Virus record (IMG/VR): IMGVR_UViG_3300042477_000469
Location: 1 to 31,510 of that record
Strand: one strand, 5' to 3'
Source: a virus
Length of the DNA: 31,510 bases
The translations under genes were made by a program, and so were the position numbers. Numbering within the stretch: position 1 is the first letter of the stretch; every line of letters starts with the position of its first letter. Positions 1-8,620 of the stretch are shown piece after piece. Under the pieces are notes generated by a model, which saw only the letters and a program-made list of their open reading frames with translations, had not been told where the DNA came from and did no database searches.

Positions 1-12
1 GTGGCGACGACT
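1..12. repeat. Left copy of 12-bp terminal direct repeat (putative cos end)
   Basis: The sequence GTGGCGACGACT at the left edge is identical to the last 12 bases of the window. It lies just upstream of the small terminase gene, where cos sites sit in lambda-like phages, and 12 nt is also the length of the lambda cohesive end. A cohesive end duplicated at both ends of a linear record is the simplest reading. An assembly overlap cannot be excluded. Confidence 0.6.
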
Positions 13-51
13 CCCGTTGATTTTGCGAGAGTAACCTTAACAGAGTCTAGG

Positions 52-57
52 TTGACA
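52..57 (+). promoter_or_regulatory. TTGACA start-proximal element (small terminase)
   Basis: An exact TTGACA ends 15 nt before the ATG of the small terminase gene. No clear Shine-Dalgarno sequence is present, and no -10 box is found at the usual 16-18 nt. This is one of nine such sites in the window. Confidence 0.5.
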
Positions 58-72
58 GGTTGGCGGCTAACT

Positions 73-675
73 ATGACCGCCAGTGATTTAGCCAAGGAGT
101 GGGGATGCAGCCGGCAGGCCGTGGCCAAGTGGGTGGCTAAGGGTATGCCGTTGACCAGCATGGAGGAGGCCAGCGCATGGAGATCTGCAAATTCTCAAAG
201 GGCACCTAGATGTAGGGTCGTCCAAGCTGCTGCGGCTTACACGGACCCGGCCGGGCCGGTGAGCCTGGAGACGGCTGTACCAGGGGAAACGCCGGAAGTG
301 ACCGAAGTAAGGGAGCGATCCAACCGAGCAAAGGTTGCGGAGCGTGAAGCCATGAAACTTTTGGATCAAGCCAAGGAGGCCAAAGACGTTCACGGGATCC
401 GGCTGGCTTTGGACAAGGTAATAACGACCCAAGAGCGGGCCCGGGATGCGGCAGATGAGCTGTCCAAGGCCCGAGCGGTTGCCGGGATTATGATGACAGT
501 TACCCAGCACACCCAAGTGGTGGAGCGGTTGGCCGCAGAATTTCAGCGCGGCCTAGAGGCGCTGGTCAACAAGGGCAGCCGGCTTGTCGGAAAAAGCGCC
601 GAGGAGATCCATGATATTATGCGCGAGGAAACTGGTCGTACTTATGAGGCCATAAAGGCCCGCATGATTGCATGA
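73..675 (+). CDS. Terminase small subunit
   Basis: The 200-aa product begins with a helix-turn-helix of the Nu1/small-terminase type (SDLAKEWGCSRQAVAKWVAKG, about residues 3-23), which would recognise the packaging site. The middle and C-terminal parts are charged and helical (about 65-175), suited to oligomerisation. The frame is open back to base 1, but ATG 73 starts directly before the helix-turn-helix and has a TTGACA element 15 nt upstream, so it is preferred to a GTG at 1. The stop overlaps the large terminase start as ATGA, giving translational coupling. Function is inferred from the helix-turn-helix and the position immediately before the GpA-type terminase; the sequence is otherwise divergent. 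Confidence 0.8.
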   Translation: MTASDLAKEWGCSRQAVAKWVAKGMPLTSMEEASAWRSANSQRAPRCRVVQAAAAYTDPAGPVSLETAVPGETPEVTEVRERSNRAKVAEREAMKLLDQAKEAKDVHGIRLALDKVITTQERARDAADELSKARAVAGIMMTVTQHTQVVERLAAEFQRGLEALVNKGSRLVGKSAEEIHDIMREETGRTYEAIKARMIA

Positions 676-2465
676 CCATTACGTCATCATCACCAGTCCA
701 TGGGGCAGGGGCGGCTTTTAAGTTTCTGCGCCCCGCGGGGATGGATTCAGTGAGCCGTTGGGCGGAGCAAAGCATTTGGTTTTCTGAGCGGTACAGTCCT
801 AGCAAGCCCGGGAAGGTCAGCTTGGACTCCATGCCCTATCTGCGCGAGGTGCTCGACAGCGCCACGGCTCCGGGCGTGCATGAGCTGACGCTATGTTTTG
901 CGGTCCAGTGCGGTAAAAGCACGGCCCTGCAGCTCATGCTGGCCCACCGACTGACAAACAGGGCGACGCCCTGCATGGTGGTCCTGCCTTCGCTTAAGCT
1001 GGCACGCTCCATCAGCGCTGACCGATGGATGGAATTGGTGCAGAGCAACCCGTGCCTTAGCCGGCTTTGCCCGGACAATGACGATGAGATGAAGCTGGAC
1101 GAGCAGAGATTTCGATCTGGCACGGTTTGGTGGGTGGGCGCAGGGAGCGAGAGCAATCTTTCCAGCCGCAGTGTCGGCATGAGTATCGCCGACGAGATCG
1201 ACAAGTTTCCAGACTGGAACACCAAGGAGGCCGCTCCGCTTCAGCTAATCGGCGCCCGGATGGAATCTTTCCCGCACTGGCTTTATGTTCAGGCGTCCAC
1301 CCCGACGATCGACCAGGGGGTCAACATCTGGACAGAGTTTCAGCGCGGTGACCAGCGCTACTACATGGTTGCATGCCGCGAGTGCCATCATCAGTTCAAC
1401 CTGGAGTGGGAGGGCATTAAGTGGGACGAGTCCTCTTTTGAGGCAGATTCTGAGACGTGGAATTTTGAAAAGCTAAAGGCCACGGCCCATTACGAATGTC
1501 CGGGCTGCCGGCGGCAAATCCCTTTTAGCGAGCGCAATGAGATGATGCGGCAGGGCAAGTGGAAGGCCACAGCCCAAGGCGAGCCGGGGCGCCGCAGCTA
1601 TCACCTCAACGCGCTCTACAGCCCGCACAAGACCTGGGGCGAGCTGGCCGTGATGTTTATTCAGGACAAGGAAAGCATACGCGGGCTGCACCATTTTGTG
1701 AACAGCTATCTGGCCAAGACATGGACTCCGGCCGCGGCCACGGTTAAGCCCAGCGCCGTCGAGGATGTTATCAAGGCCAGCCCGGAATATCTGCTGGGCG
1801 AGTGCCCGATGGATCCGGATGGGCTGATGATGGCGGTGGACGTACAGCAGACGGAGCTGTGGTACACGATCCGGGCCTACGGCAAAAACGCAGGTAAGCC
1901 ATGGAGCGCGCTAGTGGACTACGGCCAGCTGATCGGCTGGGACGCAGTCCTGCAAAAGTTTGGGCAAAAGTATCCGGTGCGTGGCAAGGAGGGCGAAGGC
2001 CGAAGCTGCTTGGGCGGGTTTGTGGATTCTGGTTACGCGGCCCGGAGGACCGGAGGTGTGTACGAGTTTGTGATCAAGGCGGCCGGAAAGTTTTGGGCCA
2101 GCAAGGGCCGGGCGGCCAGCGCCGGGATGCGGGCCAGCGTGGTAAAGCAGGTCGTCGAGCACCTGGGCCGGACTCTGCCTTTGGTCCAGTACGACGATAA
2201 TGTTTTCAAACACACGCTTTACATCAACAAAATTAAGGAGCGTACCGGGGCGGACTGGTGGCTGCCGCGCAATCTGGGCCGCGACTACATCAGCCAGCTG
2301 ACGAATGAACGGCTGGTGGAGCGCAAGCTGCGCTATGGGCAGAGAGAGCTGACGTGGGAGGTGGTGGGCGCGAACCACTTGGGGGATTGTGAGAAGCTGG
2401 TGCTGGTGTTTTTAGAGCACGAACAAAACCGGCCCCAGGAGGCGGCCGCTAAATTGACAGCATGA
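672..2465 (+). CDS. Terminase large subunit, GpA family
   Basis: This 597-aa protein is the ATP-driven DNA-packaging motor and end-cutting nuclease that docks on the portal. The GpA-type Walker A variant QCGKST is at residues 79-84 and Walker B IADEID at 172-177 (D174, E175). A zinc-binding insert typical of GpA proteins is present as CREC (235-238) and CPGC (276-279). The nuclease domain opens with AVDVQ at about 388-392, where D390 is the likely first metal ligand. Length is normal for the family. The start overlaps the small terminase stop. GpA-family terminases usually generate cohesive ends, which fits the 12-bp terminal repeat of this genome. Confidence 0.96.
   Translation: MTITSSSPVHGAGAAFKFLRPAGMDSVSRWAEQSIWFSERYSPSKPGKVSLDSMPYLREVLDSATAPGVHELTLCFAVQCGKSTALQLMLAHRLTNRATPCMVVLPSLKLARSISADRWMELVQSNPCLSRLCPDNDDEMKLDEQRFRSGTVWWVGAGSESNLSSRSVGMSIADEIDKFPDWNTKEAAPLQLIGARMESFPHWLYVQASTPTIDQGVNIWTEFQRGDQRYYMVACRECHHQFNLEWEGIKWDESSFEADSETWNFEKLKATAHYECPGCRRQIPFSERNEMMRQGKWKATAQGEPGRRSYHLNALYSPHKTWGELAVMFIQDKESIRGLHHFVNSYLAKTWTPAAATVKPSAVEDVIKASPEYLLGECPMDPDGLMMAVDVQQTELWYTIRAYGKNAGKPWSALVDYGQLIGWDAVLQKFGQKYPVRGKEGEGRSCLGGFVDSGYAARRTGGVYEFVIKAAGKFWASKGRAASAGMRASVVKQVVEHLGRTLPLVQYDDNVFKHTLYINKIKERTGADWWLPRNLGRDYISQLTNERLVERKLRYGQRELTWEVVGANHLGDCEKLVLVFLEHEQNRPQEAAAKLTA
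2454..2459 (+). promoter_or_regulatory. TTGACA start-proximal element (gpW-like gene)
   Basis: TTGACA lies in the last codons of the large terminase gene and ends 13 nt before the GTG at 2473. A weak GAAGGG is also present between the two, so this is the least clear-cut of the nine sites. Confidence 0.4.
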
Positions 2466-2472
2466 AGGGCGC

Positions 2473-2793
2473 GTGGAGCGTGGGCTCATCTTTTCCCTTT
2501 GGATCCAGGCATCGAAAGACCCTGTGGCCCTCCGCCTTGCCTTGGAGGCTCTTGCGGCCGGGCAGGCCAACACGTTCACCAACGGGGGCAAGGTAATGGT
2601 CAGCGCATCCGTGGCCGGCAAATCGTTCAGCTACCAGCTGCAGCCGGGCTTTAATCCCGCTGGCGTCACCCAGCTGGCGCTTAACTGCTGGAAAGCCGTG
2701 AAGGATTTTACCACGTCCACTGAGGTCGAGGATTTTCTGACCAAGTCCACCGGCTCGGTCTCCTATCCGTCCTACCCGTCCGAGGTTTTCTAA
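2473..2793 (+). CDS. gpW-like head-tail joining protein
   Basis: This 106-aa protein lies between large terminase and portal, the position of gpW-type head-tail connectors in lambda-like phages. The segment AALAAGQANTFTNGGKVMV is of the family's short-repeat-then-Gly-Gly style, followed by predicted beta strands SASVAGKSFSYQL. It starts at GTG 2473 with GAAGGG 4-9 nt upstream; no ATG is available before the conserved part. A second frame opens at ATG 2462 directly on the terminase stop but ends after 44 Arg-rich residues and does not look like a protein. The assignment rests on position, size and general pattern rather than on a diagnostic motif. Confidence 0.65.
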   Translation: MERGLIFSLWIQASKDPVALRLALEALAAGQANTFTNGGKVMVSASVAGKSFSYQLQPGFNPAGVTQLALNCWKAVKDFTTSTEVEDFLTKSTGSVSYPSYPSEVF

Positions 2794-2794
2794 G

Positions 2795-4402
2795 ATGGGA
2801 TCCTGGGGCAACTGGTTTGGCCGGATTATCCGTGCGGGGGAAAACGACCAGCGCCGGCGCCGTTACATTTACGCCACGCCCCAAGACACCAAGACAGACC
2901 TGACGACCGCCAGCCGCCGGCAGGTGCTGGGGCTGGCCCGGTATTTTTACTACAACAACCCAGTGGTGCGCGGGGCGATCGACAGCATCACCCGCAACTC
3001 CATCGGCCCGGGCATCAAGTGCCAGGCCCGCACGGAGGACGAGGGCTGGAACCGCGCCACAGAGGAGTGGTTCCGCTCTTGGGAGATTGCCTGTGACGTC
3101 CGTGGCATTTTGGATTGGGCCTCGTTCCAGCAGGTGGCGTGCCGGGCGATGCTGCGGGACAACGAAGTATTTTGTCTTTTAATTGATAACGGCGATGGAT
3201 GGCCCCAACTGCAGATGGTCGAGGCCCACCGCTGCGAGACGCCGTCTTACCTTACGGGCGAAAAAAGGATTTTTGACGGGGTACGCACCAACGCCCAAGG
3301 CCGTCCGCTTTCCTACTACATCCGCACCGGGGACGGCGACAAATACACCGAGGTGCAGTCGTCCGACCTCTTGGTACTGGCCGAGCGAGACCGGCCGGAC
3401 GAGCTGCGCAGCATCTCCCGGCTGGTGACCTGCCTCAACCTTTTGCAGGATCGCGACGAGATTCTGGACCACGAAGTGCAGGGCGTGAAACGCGCCGGCG
3501 CCATCGGCCTTGCCTTGGAAGGGCAGGGAAACACCGGGTTTTTTGGGCCCGACAGCACCAGCGACGACGGCCTGACGACGGACAAGATCATGGGCGGCGG
3601 CGCCATCTGGAACCTGCCCGCCGGCAAGACACTCAAGGAAATCAAGAACGACCGCCCCGGACCCAACCTGCAGGAGTTCATGGATCAGATTTTGCGGGCC
3701 GCTGCGGCCGGCCTTGGCCTGCCTTACGAGTATTTGTGGAAAGCCGACCTGTCCGGCCCTTCGCAGCGCTTTGTCTTGGCACAAGCCCAGCGCCGTTTTG
3801 ACGAAGTGGCGCAAGCCATCACCAGCCAGCTGGTCAGCCGCGTCCGCCTATGGGCGCTGGCCAAGGCCATCAAGCGCGGAGACCTAACCCCGCCCCGCGG
3901 GATGGACCGCTGGTGGCAGGCGGTTTACCACACTCCCCAACGCACCACCATTGACGCCGGACGCGACAGCGCCGCCGACCGGGAGGATCTGAAGCTGGGC
4001 CTGACGACCATGGCGCACATCTACGCCAGCCGCGGAGAGGATTGGCAGGAGGCTGTGGATCAGAAAATTGCCGAGGCCACCTATATCCGGCGCAAGGCCG
4101 AGGAGGCCGGACTGATGGCCTCTGACGTCCAGTTTATCCCCAACCAACCGGCCCCGCTCGCCCCTCCGTCCGCCGAGCCGGCTGTTGACCAGACCGTTCA
4201 GCCGGAGCTGGCCGCACCTACCGTGACCGTCACCATGGCCGCGCCGGTGGAAGTGACCCAGCCAGACACCGCTCCGGCGGCCGTTTTGACCGAGGCTTTT
4301 ACCATGAAAGACGAGCCCGACCTAGAGCTGTCCGACAAGGAGCTCAATATGGTGGTCAAGGCGATCGGCCTAAAAAACAAAAAGCTAAAAAAGAAAAAGT
4401 GA
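2795..4402 (+). CDS. Portal protein, lambda family
   Basis: The 535-aa portal forms the dodecameric DNA entry channel at the capsid vertex, binds the terminase and nucleates head assembly. Features of lambda-family portals are visible: an N-terminal basic stretch, the LARYFYYNNPVVRGAIDSI region (about 48-66), repeated Trp and acidic motifs around EEWFRSWEI, and the core segment from LLQDRDEILDHEVQGVKRAG to GLPYEYLWKADLSG. The last 80 residues are a Pro/Ala/Val-rich linker ending in a Lys-rich tail, probably disordered. Length matches the family. Its TGA overlaps the GTG start of a micro-lipoprotein gene. Confidence 0.95.
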   Translation: MGSWGNWFGRIIRAGENDQRRRRYIYATPQDTKTDLTTASRRQVLGLARYFYYNNPVVRGAIDSITRNSIGPGIKCQARTEDEGWNRATEEWFRSWEIACDVRGILDWASFQQVACRAMLRDNEVFCLLIDNGDGWPQLQMVEAHRCETPSYLTGEKRIFDGVRTNAQGRPLSYYIRTGDGDKYTEVQSSDLLVLAERDRPDELRSISRLVTCLNLLQDRDEILDHEVQGVKRAGAIGLALEGQGNTGFFGPDSTSDDGLTTDKIMGGGAIWNLPAGKTLKEIKNDRPGPNLQEFMDQILRAAAAGLGLPYEYLWKADLSGPSQRFVLAQAQRRFDEVAQAITSQLVSRVRLWALAKAIKRGDLTPPRGMDRWWQAVYHTPQRTTIDAGRDSAADREDLKLGLTTMAHIYASRGEDWQEAVDQKIAEATYIRRKAEEAGLMASDVQFIPNQPAPLAPPSAEPAVDQTVQPELAAPTVTVTMAAPVEVTQPDTAPAAVLTEAFTMKDEPDLELSDKELNMVVKAIGLKNKKLKKKK

Positions 4403-4533
4403 TCCGGGTCCTCTTGGCTGCACTGCTGCTGGCCGGATGCCAAAAGCCAGCCCAGCCTAAGGCCGATCTGCCTGTTTATTCCGACATGGGCGCGGCGGCG
4501 GATGCCGGCCGCGTGGAATTTGACAAGCCCTGA
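4399..4533 (+). CDS. Micro-lipoprotein with YSDMGAAADAG motif (copy 1)
   Basis: This 44-aa gene starts at GTG overlapping the portal stop (GTGA). It encodes a lipoprotein signal peptide, MIRVLLAALLLAGC, with a good lipobox (LAGC, Cys14), so the mature product would be a lipid-anchored peptide of about 31 residues. Residues around LPVYSDMGAAADAGRV match a second small lipoprotein at 20817-20969. In the shared stretch the two genes differ mostly at third codon positions, which argues for selection on the protein. Function is unknown. Small phage lipoproteins such as T5 Llp block receptors against superinfection, and others act as outer spanins; neither role is demonstrated here. Its place inside the head operon is unusual for such a protein. 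Confidence 0.75.
   Translation: MIRVLLAALLLAGCQKPAQPKADLPVYSDMGAAADAGRVEFDKP
4520..4525 (+). promoter_or_regulatory. TTGACA start-proximal element (protease-scaffold)
   Basis: TTGACA lies inside the end of the micro-lipoprotein gene and ends 14 nt before the ATG at 4540. No Shine-Dalgarno sequence is present before that ATG. Confidence 0.5.
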
Positions 4534-4539
4534 CCGGAC

Positions 4540-5514
4540 ATGGCCGAAAAGAAATTTAAGGGCATCTCCGTCATCACTGCCGGCCCCGCCCTAGGCCACG
4601 GCATGGTCATCGACGCGGAGACTCTTTCCCAGGTTGTCGAAAAAGGGAACGAGGCCGGACAGGTCAAGGTCCTGTCGGATCACTCATCCAGCGTTTCAAA
4701 CATCATCGGCTATCTGGAAAACTTTGGGCTGGATGGCGGCCGCGTCCGCGCAGACCTGACTCTTTTTGAAAGCCATGACGGCTTTCAGTATTTCAGCGAG
4801 CTGATCACCACGCTGCCCGGCCAGATCGGCTTTTCCATCAGCTTCTCCGGCGTGCCCCGGGAGGCGGCCGACGGCACCCAGCTGGCCACCGTGCAGACGC
4901 TCTTTTCCGTGGATCTTGTGCTGACTCCGGCCGCCAACCCCACCGGGGTTTTCCATGCGCGGGTTGACAGCAAGCAAAACGCCGTGACCAAAACATCACA
5001 GGTTGAAGAAACCAAGCTAGAGACGCCCGCCACGGAAGCGGCGCCCGTAGCCCCGGCGGCCCCGGCGGCAGAGCCCGCCAAACTGGCCGAGCCCACCCTT
5101 TCCGACATCAACGCCAAGCTGGACGCCATCATGGCCATGCTGCAGGCCGATGCCGTCGAGGACGTGGTCGAGGAACCCATGACCGGCAAGCCCGAGGAAA
5201 GCAAAATGGAAGCCGCCGTGGAGGAAGCTCCCGTGGCCGAGGAACCCAAGGCCGAGCCCGTCCAGGATACCGTGGCCGCAGAAGCCAAGATCGAGGAGAT
5301 CAAGGCCGAAGCACCCGCGACCAACGAGGCCGCCGCTCTCAAGGCCGAGCTGACCACCCTCAAGATTGATCTGGAAGCCTCGCGTGGCATCAAGCCGCTC
5401 GAAGTTTCCGCTGAACAGAATTTCTCGCGTTCCGACCTGCTCTCGCAGTTCAACGCGGAAAAGGATCCCCGCCGCGCCGCGGAGATCTTCAAGAAAATCA
5501 AACTGGCGCGATAA
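4540..5514 (+). CDS. Prohead protease fused to scaffold domain
   Basis: In this 324-aa protein, residues 1-145 resemble a prohead maturation protease of the HK97/S78-like fold: a conserved His in KVLSDHSS (H48), the candidate catalytic Ser in GQIGFSISFSG (S99 or S101), and a following LFSVDLVLTPAANPTG strand with D125. Residues about 150-270 are Ala/Glu/Pro-rich with repeated EEP and EAK units and probably form a coiled or disordered scaffold. The last 50 residues are charged and may bind the capsid protein. Protease and scaffold on one chain is known in several tailed phages; self-cleavage would clear the scaffold after head assembly. It sits directly before the capsid gene. The His-Ser assignment is by pattern only. 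Confidence 0.82.
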   Translation: MAEKKFKGISVITAGPALGHGMVIDAETLSQVVEKGNEAGQVKVLSDHSSSVSNIIGYLENFGLDGGRVRADLTLFESHDGFQYFSELITTLPGQIGFSISFSGVPREAADGTQLATVQTLFSVDLVLTPAANPTGVFHARVDSKQNAVTKTSQVEETKLETPATEAAPVAPAAPAAEPAKLAEPTLSDINAKLDAIMAMLQADAVEDVVEEPMTGKPEESKMEAAVEEAPVAEEPKAEPVQDTVAAEAKIEEIKAEAPATNEAAALKAELTTLKIDLEASRGIKPLEVSAEQNFSRSDLLSQFNAEKDPRRAAEIFKKIKLAR

Positions 5515-5535
5515 CCCAAAGGATAACCAAACACC

Positions 5536-6414
5536 ATGGCTAACACACTCGGTTCCGTCTCGAACGGAAAGGTCATCGCCCAGCGTGCGCTGGAATTGCT
5601 GACCGAAAACTACAACTGGATCTCCGCCGGCGTGAGCGACTTCTCGGACGCCACCGCCCGGAAAGGCGATTCCATCACCACCCACATCGTCAGCATCCAG
5701 TCCGCCTCGGACTACAGCTCGACCGCCGGCTACGTTCCCGCGGACGTGACGCAGACCGATGTGACCGTGACGCTCAACAACTTCAAGCACACGACCTACG
5801 CGGTGAACGACGACGAGCGCACCAGCTCCAACATCAACCTGATCGAGCGTTTCGCCGAACAGGCCGCCCACGCGCTGGGCAAGGCGATGGTGGACTCCGT
5901 CCTGGCCCTCGTGACGACCCACTACAGCTCCACGCTGTCCGTGTCGGCCGATGCCATGACCTTCCGCTCCATCGTGAGCGCGGGTCTCTCGCTCGACAAC
6001 AACAAGGTGCCCATGGGCGGCCGCTTCGCGGTTCTCTCCCCGGGCAACTACGCCAGCCTGCTCAACGATTCCAACATCGTTGCCAACGCGCAGCGCAGCG
6101 GTGACGTCGTGGCCTCCGGCCAGATCGGCACCGTGGCGGGCATCTCCGTCTACGGCTACAACGGCCTTGCGGCCGGTGTGTCCAAGGGCTTTGTCGCCCA
6201 GCGGGAAGCCCTCGTCGTGGCGACCCGCCTCCCGGCGATCCCCGACGGCGTCAGCCTCCCCGGCAACGTCGAAGTGGTGACGGAACCCAAGAGCGGTCTC
6301 AGCCTGCAAGTCGCGGAGCACTACAACTTCCGCCTCGGCAGCCACGAGCGGTCCTACCGGATCCTCTACGGTGTTGGCCGCGGGCAGACCAGCAGCCTCG
6401 TCCGTATCGTCTAA
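5536..6414 (+). CDS. Major capsid protein (HK97-fold/P22-coat-like)
   Basis: This 292-aa protein is the likely major head subunit. It follows the protease-scaffold gene, has even composition with many Thr/Ser/Val strands, and shows the pattern of P22-coat-like HK97-fold proteins: an N-terminal helix (IAQRALELLTENYNW), a DVTVTLNNFKHTTYAVNDDE strand-loop block, and a late GISVYGYNGL to GFVAQREALVVATR segment typical of this group. AAAGGAT about 10 nt before the ATG serves as Shine-Dalgarno. A GC-rich terminator follows within 20 nt of the stop, which would let this product be made in excess over downstream tail genes. Confidence 0.9.
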   Translation: MANTLGSVSNGKVIAQRALELLTENYNWISAGVSDFSDATARKGDSITTHIVSIQSASDYSSTAGYVPADVTQTDVTVTLNNFKHTTYAVNDDERTSSNINLIERFAEQAAHALGKAMVDSVLALVTTHYSSTLSVSADAMTFRSIVSAGLSLDNNKVPMGGRFAVLSPGNYASLLNDSNIVANAQRSGDVVASGQIGTVAGISVYGYNGLAAGVSKGFVAQREALVVATRLPAIPDGVSLPGNVEVVTEPKSGLSLQVAEHYNFRLGSHERSYRILYGVGRGQTSSLVRIV

Positions 6415-6433
6415 GTAATTAGACCAACTGGTG

Positions 6434-6463
6434 GGCCGGCCGCATCGGGGGGTGCGGCCGGCC
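6434..6463 (+). terminator. Rho-independent terminator after capsid gene
   Basis: A perfect 11-bp inverted repeat, GGCCGGCCGCA (6434-6444) and TGCGGCCGGCC (6453-6463), encloses an 8-nt loop. It is followed by the pyrimidine-rich TTCCTCTCT. The U-tract is broken by C residues, so termination may be partial, leaving read-through into the glycosyltransferase and tail genes. Confidence 0.8.
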
Positions 6464-6478
6464 TTCCTCTCTAAAAAA

Positions 6479-8620
6479 ATGAACACCCCCCTTGTGTCTC
6501 TCGCCCTTATCGCCGGCCCAGCGGAGGGCGAGATTCTTTTTCGGCTCATCCAATCGGCCAAAGGCCTGTGGGATGAGGTCATCGTGGTGGCCGCCACCGG
6601 ATCCCAGCCGTATGACGATCTAAGGAAAGCCCTGCAGGACGCAGCCGGCGACGCCGGCACGTTTGCCGTCTACGCCAACGCCCCAGAAAATTCAGGCTGG
6701 CCGCACATCGATAACTTTGCCGCAGCCAGAAATCAGGCGTTCAGCCTAGCCAAGGGCAAGTTTGTCCTGTGGGCGGACTGCGACGACGTCTTTGAGCCCG
6801 GCCAAGCGGCCCTACACCGTGCCCAGATTGAGGCGAGGGAAGCTGGCAAGGAGGAGTGGGATCTGCTGGTCACCATCTATGACGTGCAAAACAGCGGGAT
6901 GCGCAACAACCGCCGGGAACGGATTTTCCGCCGGATGCCGGACGGCAAGCTCTCCGCCTTTTGGGAGCGACAGATCCACGAGAGGGTGAAGCCAGTGGAG
7001 GGAGCCAAGATCGGTCTGGCCAATCACCTGCGCATCCTGCACGCGCCCGCAGGGCCGAAGGTCACCTCCGCCGAGCGCAATAAGCGGATCATTGCCAGCC
7101 GACTGCAGGGCATCGGCATGGAGTGGTACTACCTATGCCAGGAGCATTTTCTAAAAAACCAATACAAGGAGGCCATCGGTCCGTGCCTCCTGGCGCTGGA
7201 ACACGACGACGTGGGCGCCACGGAAAAATATCAGCTCCACGTGCAGGCATCCATGATGCTGGCCGAGCGCAACAAGCGGCTGGAACACCTGGGCAAGGCC
7301 ATCACGCTTTCCCCGATGCGCCGGGAGGCGCACGGCCTTTTGGCCAGCGATCGGATGGATCACGGGGATTTTTCCACGGCCTATCACATTCTCAAACAGG
7401 TGGACGCCATGCCGTCCACGCAGGACTGGAACCAGGAGAACCGCTGGTATAAGCACCTACCGCGGCAGCTGATGGCGCAGTGTCTGCGGGCGCTGGGGCA
7501 GCACGACGACGCCAAGGCGTTGGTGCGGGACGGCTTCCGCGGAGCCTGGGGACGGATCACCGTCATCCACGCCGGAGAGCCCGATGACTGCCTAAAATCC
7601 ATGGCGCTCTATACGGACTGCGCGGACGCCTCCAACGGCATCCAGCACCTGCTGCTCACTCAGAAGGGCCACAAAATTGCGGACCGGCTGCACATTGTGC
7701 AGAGCGCCGATGAAGCCATCAGTGAGGCTCTGGGCGACTTGATCCTGACGGTAAAGGCCAAGGACGCACCACTGCCCGGCCTGCGCTGGGATGCGGCTTT
7801 GCTGGAGGACGGCACCGTGCCCCCCGGGGCGGAGCGGTTGCCGAATCTTGTGGATAAAAAAAATCAGGTGTTCATCGGCCTGACCACCACGCCAAAGAGG
7901 ATCCACACCGTCCTGCCCACCATCCAGAGCCTGCTGGCGCAGTCTATGCCGGCGGACGAGATCATCCTGTCCGTGGCCGAAAAGCTGGCGCGCACGGGGG
8001 AACGATTCCCGGAGATCCCCGCCGAGCTGCAAAAGCTGGCGGACGATGGCAAGATCACGATCTACCGCAGCCGCGATCACGGCCCGGCGACCAAGTTTGT
8101 CGGAGCTGTGCAAAACGGAATCGACTCCAAGACGCTTGGCCTAGACGACTTCGTGATCTGGTGTGACGACGACATCCTCTACTCCCCGCGGATGGTACAG
8201 ACGCTGGTGGAAAATTGCCCCGACGGGGCGGCCTTTGGCCTGTGCGGATTTTTTATGACCGGGCCGAAAGGCTACGCCATCGCACCCGACCACCTCGGCC
8301 ACGCGGAGATTTTGGAGGGCTTTGGGGCGATCGCCTGCCGGCTCAAGGATCTGCCGGACGTGACGCTTAAGTTCCCCAGCCTGACGCCCAAGGAGTTTGC
8401 CCAGCTGGACGAAAAGGGCCGGGCGCGTTTCATGGCGGATGATTTTGTCATGTCCCACGCCCTGCGGGAAAAGGGGACGCGCACGCTGGTCTGCGCCACG
8501 CCGGACTTTAACCGCACCAACGGCATCCGGATCCGCCCAGAAGGGCTGGGCGAGGACGCGCTTCAAAACAACAAGGGCACGGGCGGAAACCTTGCCGCCT
8601 ACGCGCTGCTTAAGGGATGA
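6479..8620 (+). CDS. Two-domain glycosyltransferase with TPR-like middle
   Basis: This is a 713-aa protein. Residues 1-210 form a family-2 type GT-A domain with FAAARNQAFSLAKGKFVLWAD leading to the metal-binding DCDD (100-103) and a later RRERIFRR segment. Residues about 220-440 are helical and TPR-like (repeated YHILKQ, KHLPRQLMAQCLRALGQHDDA). A second GT-A-like domain starts near residue 457 (VFIGLTTTPKRI), with DHGPATKF and a second acidic motif WCDDDI at about 560. It would transfer sugars from nucleotide donors to host envelope glycan or to virion protein. The start is ATG 6479 directly after the terminator; there is no Shine-Dalgarno, only an A-run. The stop overlaps the next gene, making a three-gene cassette. 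Substrates cannot be read from the sequence. Confidence 0.85.
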   Translation: MNTPLVSLALIAGPAEGEILFRLIQSAKGLWDEVIVVAATGSQPYDDLRKALQDAAGDAGTFAVYANAPENSGWPHIDNFAAARNQAFSLAKGKFVLWADCDDVFEPGQAALHRAQIEAREAGKEEWDLLVTIYDVQNSGMRNNRRERIFRRMPDGKLSAFWERQIHERVKPVEGAKIGLANHLRILHAPAGPKVTSAERNKRIIASRLQGIGMEWYYLCQEHFLKNQYKEAIGPCLLALEHDDVGATEKYQLHVQASMMLAERNKRLEHLGKAITLSPMRREAHGLLASDRMDHGDFSTAYHILKQVDAMPSTQDWNQENRWYKHLPRQLMAQCLRALGQHDDAKALVRDGFRGAWGRITVIHAGEPDDCLKSMALYTDCADASNGIQHLLLTQKGHKIADRLHIVQSADEAISEALGDLILTVKAKDAPLPGLRWDAALLEDGTVPPGAERLPNLVDKKNQVFIGLTTTPKRIHTVLPTIQSLLAQSMPADEIILSVAEKLARTGERFPEIPAELQKLADDGKITIYRSRDHGPATKFVGAVQNGIDSKTLGLDDFVIWCDDDILYSPRMVQTLVENCPDGAAFGLCGFFMTGPKGYAIAPDHLGHAEILEGFGAIACRLKDLPDVTLKFPSLTPKEFAQLDEKGRARFMADDFVMSHALREKGTRTLVCATPDFNRTNGIRIRPEGLGEDALQNNKGTGGNLAAYALLKG

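Noticed and set aside
52-57. TTGACA sites as ordinary sigma-70 promoters
   Set aside because: No -10 box at 16-18 nt for the sites checked, and several lie within coding sequence a few bases before a start codon.
2462-2596. 44-codon ORF starting on the large terminase stop
   Set aside because: Arg-rich, out of frame with the gpW-like gene, no protein pattern.
4785-5576. 263-codon Ser/Ala-rich minus-strand ORF
   Set aside because: Antisense of the Ala/Glu-rich scaffold region; composition explained by that.
5017-6660. 547-codon minus-strand ORF antisense to protease and capsid genes
   Set aside because: Its His/Gly/Val/Asp-rich composition mirrors codon bias of the plus-strand genes and shows no domain; the plus-strand genes are clear.
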